In this document: piece by piece, positions 7,850-15,730 of the stretch
Layout: each line of letters starts with the position of its first letter
Numbering within the stretch: the stretch's first letter is position 1
Origin: Paractinoplanes ovalisporus
GTDB taxonomy: Bacteria > Actinomycetota > Actinomycetes > Mycobacteriales > Micromonosporaceae
Length of the DNA stretch: 64,000 nucleotides
Direction: 5' to 3'
Assembly (NCBI RefSeq): GCF_016834655.1
Contig: NZ_JAENHP010000007.1
Location: forward strand, 186,001 to 250,000
Position numbers and translations under genes: made by a program
The notes under the pieces: model-generated
Told to the model about the DNA's origin: nothing
The model's database searches: none
Seen by the model: the letters and a program-made list of their open reading frames with translations, nothing else

Positions 7850-10800
7850 ATGTCGGCGTCGCACGAGGACAACACCGGGCACACGAAGGTCATCGCCATC
7901 GTGACGTCGGCCGGGGGCCTGGCCGCGGTCAGCGCCGTCCTGCGGATCCTGCCGGAAGATCTGCCCGCGGCCGTGCTGGTGGTCCAGCACCTCGGCGGTC
8001 AGGGAAGCGTGCTGGTGGAGATCCTGGCCCGCCGCACCCGCCTGCCCGTGGCCTGGGCGCAGCCCGGCGCGCCCCTGGCTCCCGCCTGCGTGACGGTGTG
8101 CCCGCCCCGGTCACGTCTGGAGGTGCTGCCCGACCTGACCTGCTCGGTGACGTCCCGCGACGGTGCCGTCGACGAACGACCGCTTGATGCCGTGCTGCTC
8201 TCCCTGGCCGAGTGCGTGGGCGAGAATGCCGTGGGCGTCGTTCTGACCGGAATGGGCAAGGACGGCGCGCACGGAGCAAAGGCCCTGCACGACGCGGGGG
8301 GCCTGGTCATCGCGCAGAGCCCGGACACCGCCGACCACCCGGCCATGCCGCAGGCGGCGGTCGACGCCGGCGGCATCGATCTCGTGCTGCCGCTGCACGA
8401 GATCGGCGCCGCGCTGGTCGACGCCGTCCTGGGCCGGCGGCTTCCCGTGCCCGCCACCGAGGCCCAGGCGATCCGGGACGTCTTCGGCAGCGAAGGGGTG
8501 ACCGCCTCGATGGCAGCCGAGATCGATTGGAGCCGTACGCCGGTCGGGCGCGTCTCGGGCTGGTCACCCGTGCTCCGGACCGCGGTCGGCATCGTCATGG
8601 CCTGCCCCGACGTGGCCAACCTGTGGTGGGGTGACGACCTGCTCTTCTTCACCAACGACGCCGCGTTGACGGTCCTCGGCGGCCGCGAACGGACCGCGTT
8701 CGCCCAGCCCTACCGCGAGACGTTCGCAGACGTCTGGGAGCAGGTCGAGCCGGCGCTCGAACGCGCGCAACAGGGGAACTCCGCCCGCTACGCCGCCGTG
8801 CCGTTCCGATATGTGCGGGACGGGCGCCTGCAGGACATGTGGACCGACATCACCGACACCCCGATCAAGGACGAGAGCGGGCGGGTCGTCGGGGTCATCC
8901 GGGTCGCCCACGAACGTACGGCCGAAATCCTCTCGGCGCGCCGGCTGACGACGCTCAACGCGCTGGGCCCCAAGGAGCGGACGAACAACCGCTGGGAAGC
9001 GCTCGGCGCCGCCGTCGAGGTCCTGAGCGAGGCGGCCGACGTGCCGTTCGCCATGGCCTACCTGCTCGACACGCAGGCCCGGCGGGCCGGGCTGGTGGCG
9101 GCGACCGGCGTCGAAGCGGGCGGGACGATGGCCCCGCGCGAGCTGTACGTGACACAGGACGAGGTCTGGCCCGTACACGCGGCCGTGACGACCGGTCTCC
9201 CCGTGGTCGTGGAAGACATCAGCGTCCGGTTCCGGGGACATCTCGCGGGCGCCGACCGGCTGATGCCGCACCGCGCCGTGGTGCACCCTCTGCGGGACGA
9301 CGCCGACGACCGGATCGCCGGCCTGCTCATCGTCGGTGCCGACCCGTTCCTCTCCTTCGACGACCGCTATCAGGAATTTCTCGCGCTCGTGGCCGCCGCC
9401 GTCGCCGCCCGGCTGGCCGAGGCGCACGCCCGCCAGCGGGAACGGGAGCGGCTGGCGCGGCTGGCCGAGCTCGACCGGGCGAAGACCGAGTTCTTCTCGA
9501 ACGTCTCGCACGAGTTCCGCACGCCGCTGACGCTGATGCTCGGACCGCTCGACGCGGCGCTCGAAGGGGCGGAACCGCTTCCGGACAGTCTCGTGTCCGA
9601 ACTCGAGGTGGCGCGGCGCAACGCCCGGCGGCTGCTGCGGCTGACCGGCGCCCTCCTCGACTTTTCACAGGTGGAGGAGGGCCGGTTGCGGGCCCACCTG
9701 GAACCCACGGACCTGGCCGCCCGGACCCGCGAGATCGTGGCCCAGTTCGACAGCGCGGTGGCCCGGGCCGGTCTGACCATGCGGACGGCGATCGAGCCGG
9801 TCGGCCAGCCCGTGTGGGTCGACCCCGAGATGTGGGAGAAGATCCTCGCCAACCTGCTCTCGAACGCGTTGAAGTACACGCTCAAGGGCTCGATCGACGT
9901 GGAACTGCGCGGCCTGCCCAAACACGCCGAACTGGTGGTGCGTGACACCGGCGTGGGGATCCCCGAGAACGAGCTGCCCTACATCTTCAAACGCTTCCAC
10001 CGGGTGCACGACGTCCGAGGCCGTACGCAGGAAGGGGTCGGGATCGGGTTGGCCCTGGTCGAGGAGTTGGTGCGCCGCCATCACGGTCGCGTGCGGGCCG
10101 CGAGCTCGGTCGGGTCCGGGACAACGATCACCATCTGGATCCCGCTCGGCCGGCGGCGGTCGGCCCCGAAGGGTGAGGACACGCCGCCGGCCGCGGTCAC
10201 CTCGGCCGTCGCCGCCGGCCTGGCCGAGGAGGCGGCCCACTGGGACAGCGCCGGCGATGACGGGCGCGTGTGGGACCTGGACGATTCTCCGAACTCGCAC
10301 GTGCCGGGCGCCCGGATCCTGGTCGTCGACGACAACCACGACATGCGTAACTATCTGCAACGGTTGCTGGCCCCCCGCTGGACGGTCGGGCTGGCCCGCG
10401 ACGGCGGCGACGCACTCCAGCTGGCCCGGCGTGACCCGCCCGACCTGGTGCTCAGCGACGTGATGATGCCCGGGATGGACGGCTTCGCGCTGCTCTCCGC
10501 CCTGCGCGCCGACAGCGTGCTCGCCAACGTGCCCGTCGTCCTCGTCACCGCCCGGGCCGGGGAGGAGGCCGGCATCGAGGGGCTGCTCGCCGGCGCGGAC
10601 GACTACATCGTCAAGCCGTTCTCGGCCCGCGAACTTGTCGCCCGCATCGGCGCCCAGCTGGAGCTGACGGTGATGCGGCGGCGGAAGGGCGAGCTCGACG
10701 CGTTCCGGGTCGCCCTGACCGATACGCTCCGGACCCTGACCGACCCGGTGGAGGTCCAGGCCCGCGCGGCTGCCGTCCTCGGCAGCACCTCGGCGCGAGC

Positions 10801-11236
10801 CGTGCCTATTACCAGGAGTTCGACGCCGCCGCCGGCACGTTCACCATCCATCGCAACTACACCGACGGGTTGCCGTCTCTGGCCGGCACCTACAAGCTGG
10901 CGGAATACGACGACGAGCTCGTCGAGGAGTCACACCGAACCGGCCGGCCCCTGGTCGTGCGTGACGCCGCCGACCTCGATCCCGAGGCCGCCGCTTCCTG
11001 GGCCGCTCTGTCGGTGCGATCGGCTGTGGCGGCACCGAACATGCGCTCCGGGGTGTGCGTGGCGGCTCTGGGGATCACCAGCGCCGAGCCCCGGAACTGG
11101 ACCGACGAGGAGATCGCGCTCGTCGAGGAAACGGCCGAACGGACGTGGGCCCACGTCGAGCGGGTCCGGGCCGAGCACGAGCTGCGCCAGTCCGAGCAAC
11201 GCTTCCGTACCGTGGCCGATGCCGTCCCCGCCCTGA
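7850..11236 (+). CDS. CheB-fused hybrid histidine kinase (frame disrupted near its 3' end)
   Basis: Domain order: CheB methylesterase (about 10-195) with triad Ser20 (SAGG), His47 (VQHL) and Asp138 (TGMGKDG); a PAS domain (about 237-350); GAF (about 375-520); HisKA with His554 (SHEFRTP); HATPase with DTGVGIP and GIGLALVEE; and a receiver with phospho-acceptor Asp870 (LSDVMMPGMDG). After about residue 977 the frame leaves conserved sequence at a missing base near 10783, and residues to the stop at 11236 are shadow sequence. The proper continuation (GAF plus PAS) is in the next frame down to 11550. Kinase, receiver and CheB parts would still be made. ATG 7850 follows GGGTGGGG; ATG 7808 is an alternative. 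No CheR domain is present. Confidence 0.85.
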   Translation: MSASHEDNTGHTKVIAIVTSAGGLAAVSAVLRILPEDLPAAVLVVQHLGGQGSVLVEILARRTRLPVAWAQPGAPLAPACVTVCPPRSRLEVLPDLTCSVTSRDGAVDERPLDAVLLSLAECVGENAVGVVLTGMGKDGAHGAKALHDAGGLVIAQSPDTADHPAMPQAAVDAGGIDLVLPLHEIGAALVDAVLGRRLPVPATEAQAIRDVFGSEGVTASMAAEIDWSRTPVGRVSGWSPVLRTAVGIVMACPDVANLWWGDDLLFFTNDAALTVLGGRERTAFAQPYRETFADVWEQVEPALERAQQGNSARYAAVPFRYVRDGRLQDMWTDITDTPIKDESGRVVGVIRVAHERTAEILSARRLTTLNALGPKERTNNRWEALGAAVEVLSEAADVPFAMAYLLDTQARRAGLVAATGVEAGGTMAPRELYVTQDEVWPVHAAVTTGLPVVVEDISVRFRGHLAGADRLMPHRAVVHPLRDDADDRIAGLLIVGADPFLSFDDRYQEFLALVAAAVAARLAEAHARQRERERLARLAELDRAKTEFFSNVSHEFRTPLTLMLGPLDAALEGAEPLPDSLVSELEVARRNARRLLRLTGALLDFSQVEEGRLRAHLEPTDLAARTREIVAQFDSAVARAGLTMRTAIEPVGQPVWVDPEMWEKILANLLSNALKYTLKGSIDVELRGLPKHAELVVRDTGVGIPENELPYIFKRFHRVHDVRGRTQEGVGIGLALVEELVRRHHGRVRAASSVGSGTTITIWIPLGRRRSAPKGEDTPPAAVTSAVAAGLAEEAAHWDSAGDDGRVWDLDDSPNSHVPGARILVVDDNHDMRNYLQRLLAPRWTVGLARDGGDALQLARRDPPDLVLSDVMMPGMDGFALLSALRADSVLANVPVVLVTARAGEEAGIEGLLAGADDYIVKPFSARELVARIGAQLELTVMRRRKGELDAFRVALTDTLRTLTDPVEVQARAAAVLGSTSARAVPITRSSTPPPARSPSIATTPTGCRLWPAPTSWRNTTTSSSRSHTEPAGPWSCVTPPTSIPRPPLPGPLCRCDRLWRHRTCAPGCAWRLWGSPAPSPGTGPTRRSRSSRKRPNGRGPTSSGSGPSTSCASPSNASVPWPMPSPP

Positions 11237-11550
11237 TCTGGCAGAACGACGCCGACGGCCGCAGCGTCTTCGTCAACCGGTCCTTCCGCGACTACACCGG
11301 CCTGACCGACGCCGAGGCGAGCGGCGAACGCTGGCAGTCACTTGTGCACCCGGACGAGGCCGAGGCCTACAGCGCGGACTACTTCCGGGCCGTACGCGAC
11401 CGGACGGACTGGCACGGCCGGAACCGGATGCGCCGCCGGGACGGTGTCTGGTGCACGTTCGACCACTACGCGTCGCCGCTGTTCGGTGTGGACGGAGCGT
11501 ACCTGGGCCACGTCGGTGTCTCGGTGGACGTCACCGATCGTCGTCGATAG
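10783..11550 (+). pseudogene. Displaced C-terminal GAF-PAS portion of the hybrid kinase
   Basis: From 10783 the coding signal continues one base earlier than the upstream frame. QHLGASRAYYQEFDAAAG begins a GAF domain to about 11190. A PAS domain (FRTVADAVPALIWQNDADG onward, with a PAC-like end VGVSVDVTDRRR) then runs to the TAG at 11550. Restoring one C after 10783 (GGC-CAG-CAC) rejoins the two halves into one reading frame of about 1,234 codons. It has no ribosome site of its own, so it would not be translated as it stands. It is either a real loss-of-function mutation or a sequencing error. Confidence 0.8.
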
Positions 11551-11561
11551 CGCCCGGGGTT

Positions 11562-11999
11562 TCAGTCGCGCAGGAGAGTCGAGGCGATGGCCCGGCCGTT
11601 CTCCGTCCACGGGACCGGGCGCATGGTGGCCGGGTCGAGGCGGACGTTGATGCGGCGGCCCTCGGCATAGACGATCTCGGCGTCGGCCGACGTCACCTGG
11701 AAGCCGTAGTCGGCGCTGGTCGTGCCCATGCGGTCGAGCCAGAAGCGGACGTCGATCTCGCCGGTGCCACGGATCGGGCGGTGGAACGTGATCTGGTATT
11801 CGCGGACCACGTTGAAGGCGTCGGGCGTGGTCGGACGGCCGCCGGTGAACGACACGCCGCGCTCGGCCCACCACACGACGATCGCCCGCTCCACGAGCAC
11901 GGCGTATCGCGAGTTGTGGAGAACGCCCATGGCGTCCAGGTCGTCGAAGTGCACGGACTGCGGGACAACGGCGCCGTGGCTGTGGACTGCGGTGGTCAT
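11562..11999 (-). CDS. Acyl-CoA thioesterase, 4HBT hotdog fold
   Basis: 145 residues, one hotdog domain. The segment FDDLDAMGVLHNSRYAVLVE is the 4-hydroxybenzoyl-CoA thioesterase signature, with the active-site Asp in the DxxGxxHNxxY region. It likely hydrolyses an acyl- or aroyl-CoA. Its ATG (11997-11999) overlaps the stop of the upstream TetR gene by four bases (ATGA), so both are made from one message and the regulator probably controls it. Substrate is unknown. Confidence 0.85.
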   Translation of the reverse strand: MTTAVHSHGAVVPQSVHFDDLDAMGVLHNSRYAVLVERAIVVWWAERGVSFTGGRPTTPDAFNVVREYQITFHRPIRGTGEIDVRFWLDRMGTTSADYGFQVTSADAEIVYAEGRRINVRLDPATMRPVPWTENGRAIASTLLRD

Positions 12000-12631
12000 C
12001 GGGTCTCCGGAAGGATCGTCGGGTCGGTCATGACGGCTCTCAGATGGTCGAGCAGCGCTCGGCGGGCGTGGCCGAACGTGACGCCGGGGCCCAGCACCGG
12101 GGCCTGCATCACGGCGCACACACCCAGAGATTCGGTTTCGTAAGCGATGTCGCCCGCATCGGTTCCGGCCCGCAACTCGCCGTTGGCCACGGCGTCGGTG
12201 GCCAGGCCGGTCAGGAACCCCATCCACTCGCGCAGCTCGGCCGCCAGCCGGTCATGCACGGCGCCGGGGCGGGCGTTGAACTCGAAGTGCGCGTTCGCGA
12301 AGAAGCACCGGCCGGGCAGCGCACCGGACTCGTAGAAGTCGAGCCGCCGGTTGTGCACCGCCCACAGCCGCCGTACGCCGCGAGGTTCCGCCAACGCGGG
12401 CCGGATCACCTCGTCGGTCCACTGCGCGCGGGCGTGTTCGATCACCGCCAGCTGGAGCGCCTCCTTGGACCGCCAGTGCGCGAACAGACCCGACTTGCTC
12501 ACCCCGAGCGAGTCGGCGACCTGGCTCAGCGAGAGCCCGTCGAGCCCGGCCGCCGTCGCCAGCTGCAGGGCCCGGTCGAGCACGGCGACGCGGGTGCGCT
12601 CGCCTCGAACCAGCCGGCCGTCCTGGGTCAT
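11996..12631 (-). CDS. TetR/AcrR-family transcriptional regulator
   Basis: 211 residues. The N-terminal TetR helix-turn-helix is at about residues 12-60 (VAVLDRALQLATAAGLDGLS, then LSQVADSLGVSKSGLFAHWR). A helical ligand-binding domain follows, with PGRCFFANAHFEF typical of the TetR_C_6-like group. The gene is first in a two-gene operon with the thioesterase and overlaps it by four bases. An imperfect palindrome just upstream is a plausible autoregulatory operator. Ligand unknown, perhaps an acyl-CoA or aromatic given its partner. Confidence 0.88.
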   Translation of the reverse strand: MTQDGRLVRGERTRVAVLDRALQLATAAGLDGLSLSQVADSLGVSKSGLFAHWRSKEALQLAVIEHARAQWTDEVIRPALAEPRGVRRLWAVHNRRLDFYESGALPGRCFFANAHFEFNARPGAVHDRLAAELREWMGFLTGLATDAVANGELRAGTDAGDIAYETESLGVCAVMQAPVLGPGVTFGHARRALLDHLRAVMTDPTILPETR

Positions 12632-12647
12632 GACCCGACCCTACTAA

Positions 12648-12663
12648 ACGACCGACCGTTCGT
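12648..12663. promoter_or_regulatory. Candidate TetR operator
   Basis: The 16-bp sequence ACGACCGACCGTTCGT is an imperfect inverted repeat (6 of 8 arm positions match) centred about 25 bases upstream of the TetR start. It is flanked by AT-rich sequence (TAAA... and AAATATT), which is unusual here. Location and form suit an autorepressor site; inference only. Confidence 0.5.
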
Positions 12664-12759
12664 AAATATTGTGTCGTGTCGGCTGGACCACGCGGATCGT
12701 TCCCGTTGGCTGCGCGGCTACCGCGGCATCCTCGGCCTCGTCACGCTGGTGCCGCGCCG

Positions 12760-13224
12760 TCAGCCGCGCTTCGAATAGTTCACGCCGTCGAACGGCCAGA
12801 CCTCGGCCAGCCACTGGCTGACCGCGCGGTAGAGCGGCTGATCGAGGGCGGCGTGGCCGGCGCTGACCCAGGAGCGCACATCGGCCACGCCGGGCGTCCG
12901 GGACGGATAGATGTAAACACAACCGGCCAGTTCGGAGCCGACGAACACGGAATAGGTGAAACCCTCGCGATTGGCGAAATCCTTCTCGTGCTTGCGAAGG
13001 TCCTGCTCGTTCTGTTCGAGGGTCATGTCGAACGGCCACGGATAGGTCTCGAAGCCGGGCGTTTCCCGGATGTGGCTCATGCTCGACTTCCACGCCGCAT
13101 AGTCGACGTCGTTCCAGAGGTGGGTGATCTGCTTCAGGTGAAATTGATCAAGCACCGCGAGCTCGACCGGAACACGAAAGTCGTCCGGCACGAAGGCCGG
13201 CTTCGATGCGGTTGCGGAAGCCAT
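12760..13224 (-). CDS. GNAT-like N-acetyltransferase-family protein
   Basis: 154 residues from the ATG at 13224, which follows GGGGACGACAG. The C-terminal half (EGFTYSVFVGSELAGCVYIYPS onward in two runs, then SWVSAGHAALDQPLYRAVSQWL) has the strand-turn-strand pattern of GNAT acyltransferases. The pyrophosphate-binding loop is not a clear RxxGxG, so activity is uncertain. It stands alone between the TetR promoter region and the XRE regulator. Known relatives are uncharacterised actinobacterial proteins. Confidence 0.6.
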   Translation of the reverse strand: MASATASKPAFVPDDFRVPVELAVLDQFHLKQITHLWNDVDYAAWKSSMSHIRETPGFETYPWPFDMTLEQNEQDLRKHEKDFANREGFTYSVFVGSELAGCVYIYPSRTPGVADVRSWVSAGHAALDQPLYRAVSQWLAEVWPFDGVNYSKRG

Positions 13225-13307
13225 GTCTGTCGTCCCCACGTCTAGGAAGCGCTGCACGGAGCATAACGCTTGGGAACGCCCCAGGAGGCGATGCCACCGC
13301 AGGATGA

Positions 13308-14228
13308 TCAAAGGGGCTTGGCGATCCGCCAGTCACGCGTGAATTGCCGCAACGTCGACTCCCGGTAGAGCGGTTCGATGGCGACCCCGCCCTGGGCGTC
13401 GGCCCGTTCGATCGACAGATAGGCCCACACCCCTTCCGGCGAGATGTTGTCGCGGTGCCGCTCGAGCAGAATCGGTTCGCGTCGTTCCAGCAGCTGCATG
13501 TCGAGGTCGAGAATGCAGACCGACGTCACGAGTTCCTCGGGCAGCCAGCGGAACTGCAGGTTCTCCTGTGCCAGCTCCATCGGCACCTCGGAGTCCTGGA
13601 TCAGCTCGCGGAACTCCGCGACCTGCGGCAGCCACTGGGCCCGCTCGCCGTAGAGCAGGTATTGATAGGGGCGGCCCATCCGCAGGTTCTCGGCCACCAC
13701 CTCGAAGAACGCACCCGGTTCACCGTCGTTGGTGTCCGACTGGAACAGGGCCGTCATGATGCGCATCCGGGTTATGCACGCCTCCATGCCGATCGCCTCG
13801 GCATCCGTCACGAAGCCGACCGGTCCCAGCGTGTCCCGGTTCTCGACCAGCTCGCGGGCGGCCACGTCGATGTGCGTCTGCAGCCGCCGCGAGATGCGGG
13901 CCACCATGTCGAGCTGGCGGCCGCGCAGATCGCTCGCCTCGACCACGGCCCGGCGGATGTGCGCCCGCATCCCGGCCTGGTCGTCCTGGTCGGGAGTGGC
14001 CGGGCGCTCGCCGAAGACCAGATAGTCGAGGCTCACGTTGAAGTACTCGGCGATCGCCAGCAGCACCTCGAAGCTCGGTTTGATCCGCCCGCGCAGGTAA
14101 TGCGAGATCGTCGCCTCGTTCTTGCCGATCGCGCGGGCCAGCTTTTTTCTGTGCCCGGCTTCCGCCGGCGTGTTCAGCAGATTGGCGAGGACTGTCTGAA
14201 AAGCAACGCTGCGCTGGCCTGAGGACAT
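13308..14228 (-). CDS. XRE-family regulator with large C-terminal sensor region
   Basis: 306 residues. An XRE helix-turn-helix occupies about residues 25-75 (RKKLARAIGKNEATISHYLR, then a PSFEVLLAIAEYFNVSLDYLV segment). About 220 residues of unrecognised sequence follow, with an RGRQLDMVARISRRLQTHID helix and an aromatic-rich C-terminus; it may be related to DUF5919-type effector domains (uncertain). The gene is divergent from the small protein/PLP oxidase/reductase operon, whose first start lies 145 bp away. It is therefore the likely local regulator of that operon. Confidence 0.8.
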   Translation of the reverse strand: MSSGQRSVAFQTVLANLLNTPAEAGHRKKLARAIGKNEATISHYLRGRIKPSFEVLLAIAEYFNVSLDYLVFGERPATPDQDDQAGMRAHIRRAVVEASDLRGRQLDMVARISRRLQTHIDVAARELVENRDTLGPVGFVTDAEAIGMEACITRMRIMTALFQSDTNDGEPGAFFEVVAENLRMGRPYQYLLYGERAQWLPQVAEFRELIQDSEVPMELAQENLQFRWLPEELVTSVCILDLDMQLLERREPILLERHRDNISPEGVWAYLSIERADAQGGVAIEPLYRESTLRQFTRDWRIAKPL

Positions 14229-14269
14229 CCGCTTTACCCCGACGCATCTGACGACGTGATCAATTCTGG

Positions 14270-14296
14270 GCCCTCTTTACTCACGCTACAAAGGGC
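14270..14296. promoter_or_regulatory. Imperfect inverted repeat in divergent promoter region
   Basis: GCCCTCTTT and AAAGGGC face each other across an 11-base spacer in the 145-bp gap between the XRE regulator and the PLP-oxidase operon. This is a plausible binding site for the XRE protein. No clear -10/-35 pair could be assigned, so the call rests on symmetry and position alone. Confidence 0.35.
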
Positions 14297-14372
14297 TGAC
14301 TCCACAGTACATTCCGGCGTTGCCGGGCTGGTCGTGCCGCCCGTACCGTGGTCGCACGAAGGGAGACTTCCC

Positions 14373-14591
14373 ATGACCAGGATGATGATCCGGTCGGCGG
14401 CGGCCCGCAGATATGTCACGTCATTCATATGGCCCGGGTGCGTGGTGATCGTTTCCGTGGTGCTCGTCGTCCAACCGGCCACCGAACGGTATTGCGTTGC
14501 CGTGCTCATCGCCTCCGACGTGATTCGGCGGATCTCCGAACGCGATTTCCGCGGCGACCCGCGACGCTCCGAGAACGGACAGGAAAGATGA
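14373..14591 (+). CDS. Small membrane protein heading the PLP-oxidase operon
   Basis: 72 residues from ATG 14373, which has GAAGGGAGA upstream. A basic N-terminus (RSAAARRY) is followed by one strong hydrophobic helix (about 17-36, FIWPGCVVIVSVVLVVQP), a second weak one (about 40-50) and a charged tail. The stop overlaps the next ATG (ATGA at 14588-14591), so it is coupled to the oxidase gene. This coupling and the good ribosome site are the main reasons to believe it is real. No family recognised. Confidence 0.6.
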   Translation: MTRMMIRSAAARRYVTSFIWPGCVVIVSVVLVVQPATERYCVAVLIASDVIRRISERDFRGDPRRSENGQER

Positions 14592-15730
14592 TCGAATTGC
14601 GTTCCCCGGCGAATCTCACCCAGTATGAATGGCGCGGGCTCGGTCTGCCCTTCAACCTGGCCGACGGCCACGCCCACCAGCTGCAGGACAGCGCGCAGCG
14701 CGAGATCGTCCGGCGGCTTCCGACGATCTTCGCCGACGGTGAGCGGACCCGGCAGGCCGATCTCGAGGCGACCTACCGGGAGGCCTTCTACCGCCTCGCC
14801 GGGCAGCACAGCGCCCTCGGCCGCGCCACCCTGCTCTGCACCTCGGCCTCGCAGGCGATCGACCTGATCGCCTGCGCCCTGGCCCGCCGCGGGATGTCGG
14901 TGACGCTGCTCGAACCCTGCTTCGACAACCTGGCCACGCTGCTGCAGCGCCGGCAGGTGCGGCTGGCCCCGGTCAACGAGGCCGCGCTGGCTCCCGGGCG
15001 GATCGCGGCCACCGTGGCCGGGCTCCGGACCGACGCGCTGTTCCTGACCCTGCCCAACAACCCCACCGGTTTCAGCCTCGACCCGTCGGTCTTCGAACAC
15101 CTCGCGCACCGATGTGCGGCCGAGGGAATCGTGCTGATCGTCGACTGCACGTTCCGCTTCTTCGACGCCCGGCCGGCCTGGGACCAGTACGAGATCCTGG
15201 CCCGCTCGGGTGTGCGGTTCATCTGCGTCGAGGACACCGGCAAGACCTGGCCGACGCTCGAACTCAAGTGCGGGATGCTCGCCGCGAGTCCCGAGCTCTA
15301 CCCGGCCCTCGTCGAACCGCACAACGACATGCTGCTCAACGTGAGCCCGTTCGTGCTGCGGCTGCTGGTCGAATATCTCGCGGACTCCGAACAGCGCGGC
15401 CTGGACCGCACAGTGCGCCGCCACACGCGCGTCAACCGGGCCGCCCTGCGTGAGGCGATGGCCGGCTCGATCCTCGTACCGGACGGCCGCAGCCCCGAGA
15501 TCAGCGTCGAATGGGTCCGGGTCGAAGGGGCGGCGCTGACCGGGCGTGAGGTGGTGGACGTGCTCGCCGCGGCCGGCATCGGGGCTCTTCCGGGCGAGAA
15601 CTTCTTCTGGAACGAGCCGGGGCGGGGTGCTCGGCACCTGCGGTTCGCGCTCGCCCGCGACCCGGTCATGTTCCGGAGTGCCTGCCTGCGGCTGAGGGAA
15701 GTGCTCGGGACGCTGGACGGTGCGCGTTGA
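14588..15730 (+). CDS. PLP- and O2-dependent arginine oxidase/hydroxylase-like enzyme (MppP/RohP/Ind4 family)
   Basis: 380 residues, fold-type I PLP enzyme. The N-terminal NLTQ-E...N-ADGHA pattern (Thr11, Glu14, His28) is the hallmark of the MppP/Ind4 oxidases and is absent from ordinary aminotransferases. The PLP lysine is Lys219 in EDTGKTWP, with Asp186 for the ring nitrogen, LPNNPTG at 155-161 and the carboxylate-binding Arg352. In characterised relatives (MppP for enduracididine, RohP, Ind4 for indolmycin) L-arginine is oxidised by O2 to a hydroxylated keto acid or an unsaturated imine. Asp216, expected to hold the guanidinium, is kept, so arginine is the likely substrate. The TTG start of the reductase overlaps the stop. 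Family confident, exact product inferred. Confidence 0.85.
   Translation: MIELRSPANLTQYEWRGLGLPFNLADGHAHQLQDSAQREIVRRLPTIFADGERTRQADLEATYREAFYRLAGQHSALGRATLLCTSASQAIDLIACALARRGMSVTLLEPCFDNLATLLQRRQVRLAPVNEAALAPGRIAATVAGLRTDALFLTLPNNPTGFSLDPSVFEHLAHRCAAEGIVLIVDCTFRFFDARPAWDQYEILARSGVRFICVEDTGKTWPTLELKCGMLAASPELYPALVEPHNDMLLNVSPFVLRLLVEYLADSEQRGLDRTVRRHTRVNRAALREAMAGSILVPDGRSPEISVEWVRVEGAALTGREVVDVLAAAGIGALPGENFFWNEPGRGARHLRFALARDPVMFRSACLRLREVLGTLDGAR

Noticed and set aside
10770..10800. Programmed -1 frameshift at the kinase frame change
   Set aside because: No slippery heptamer or following stem-loop is visible; a missing C explains the change better.
14373..14591. RiPP precursor peptide for the PLP operon
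   Set aside because: The product is a hydrophobic membrane protein without a leader/core layout; a small membrane protein is the simpler reading.
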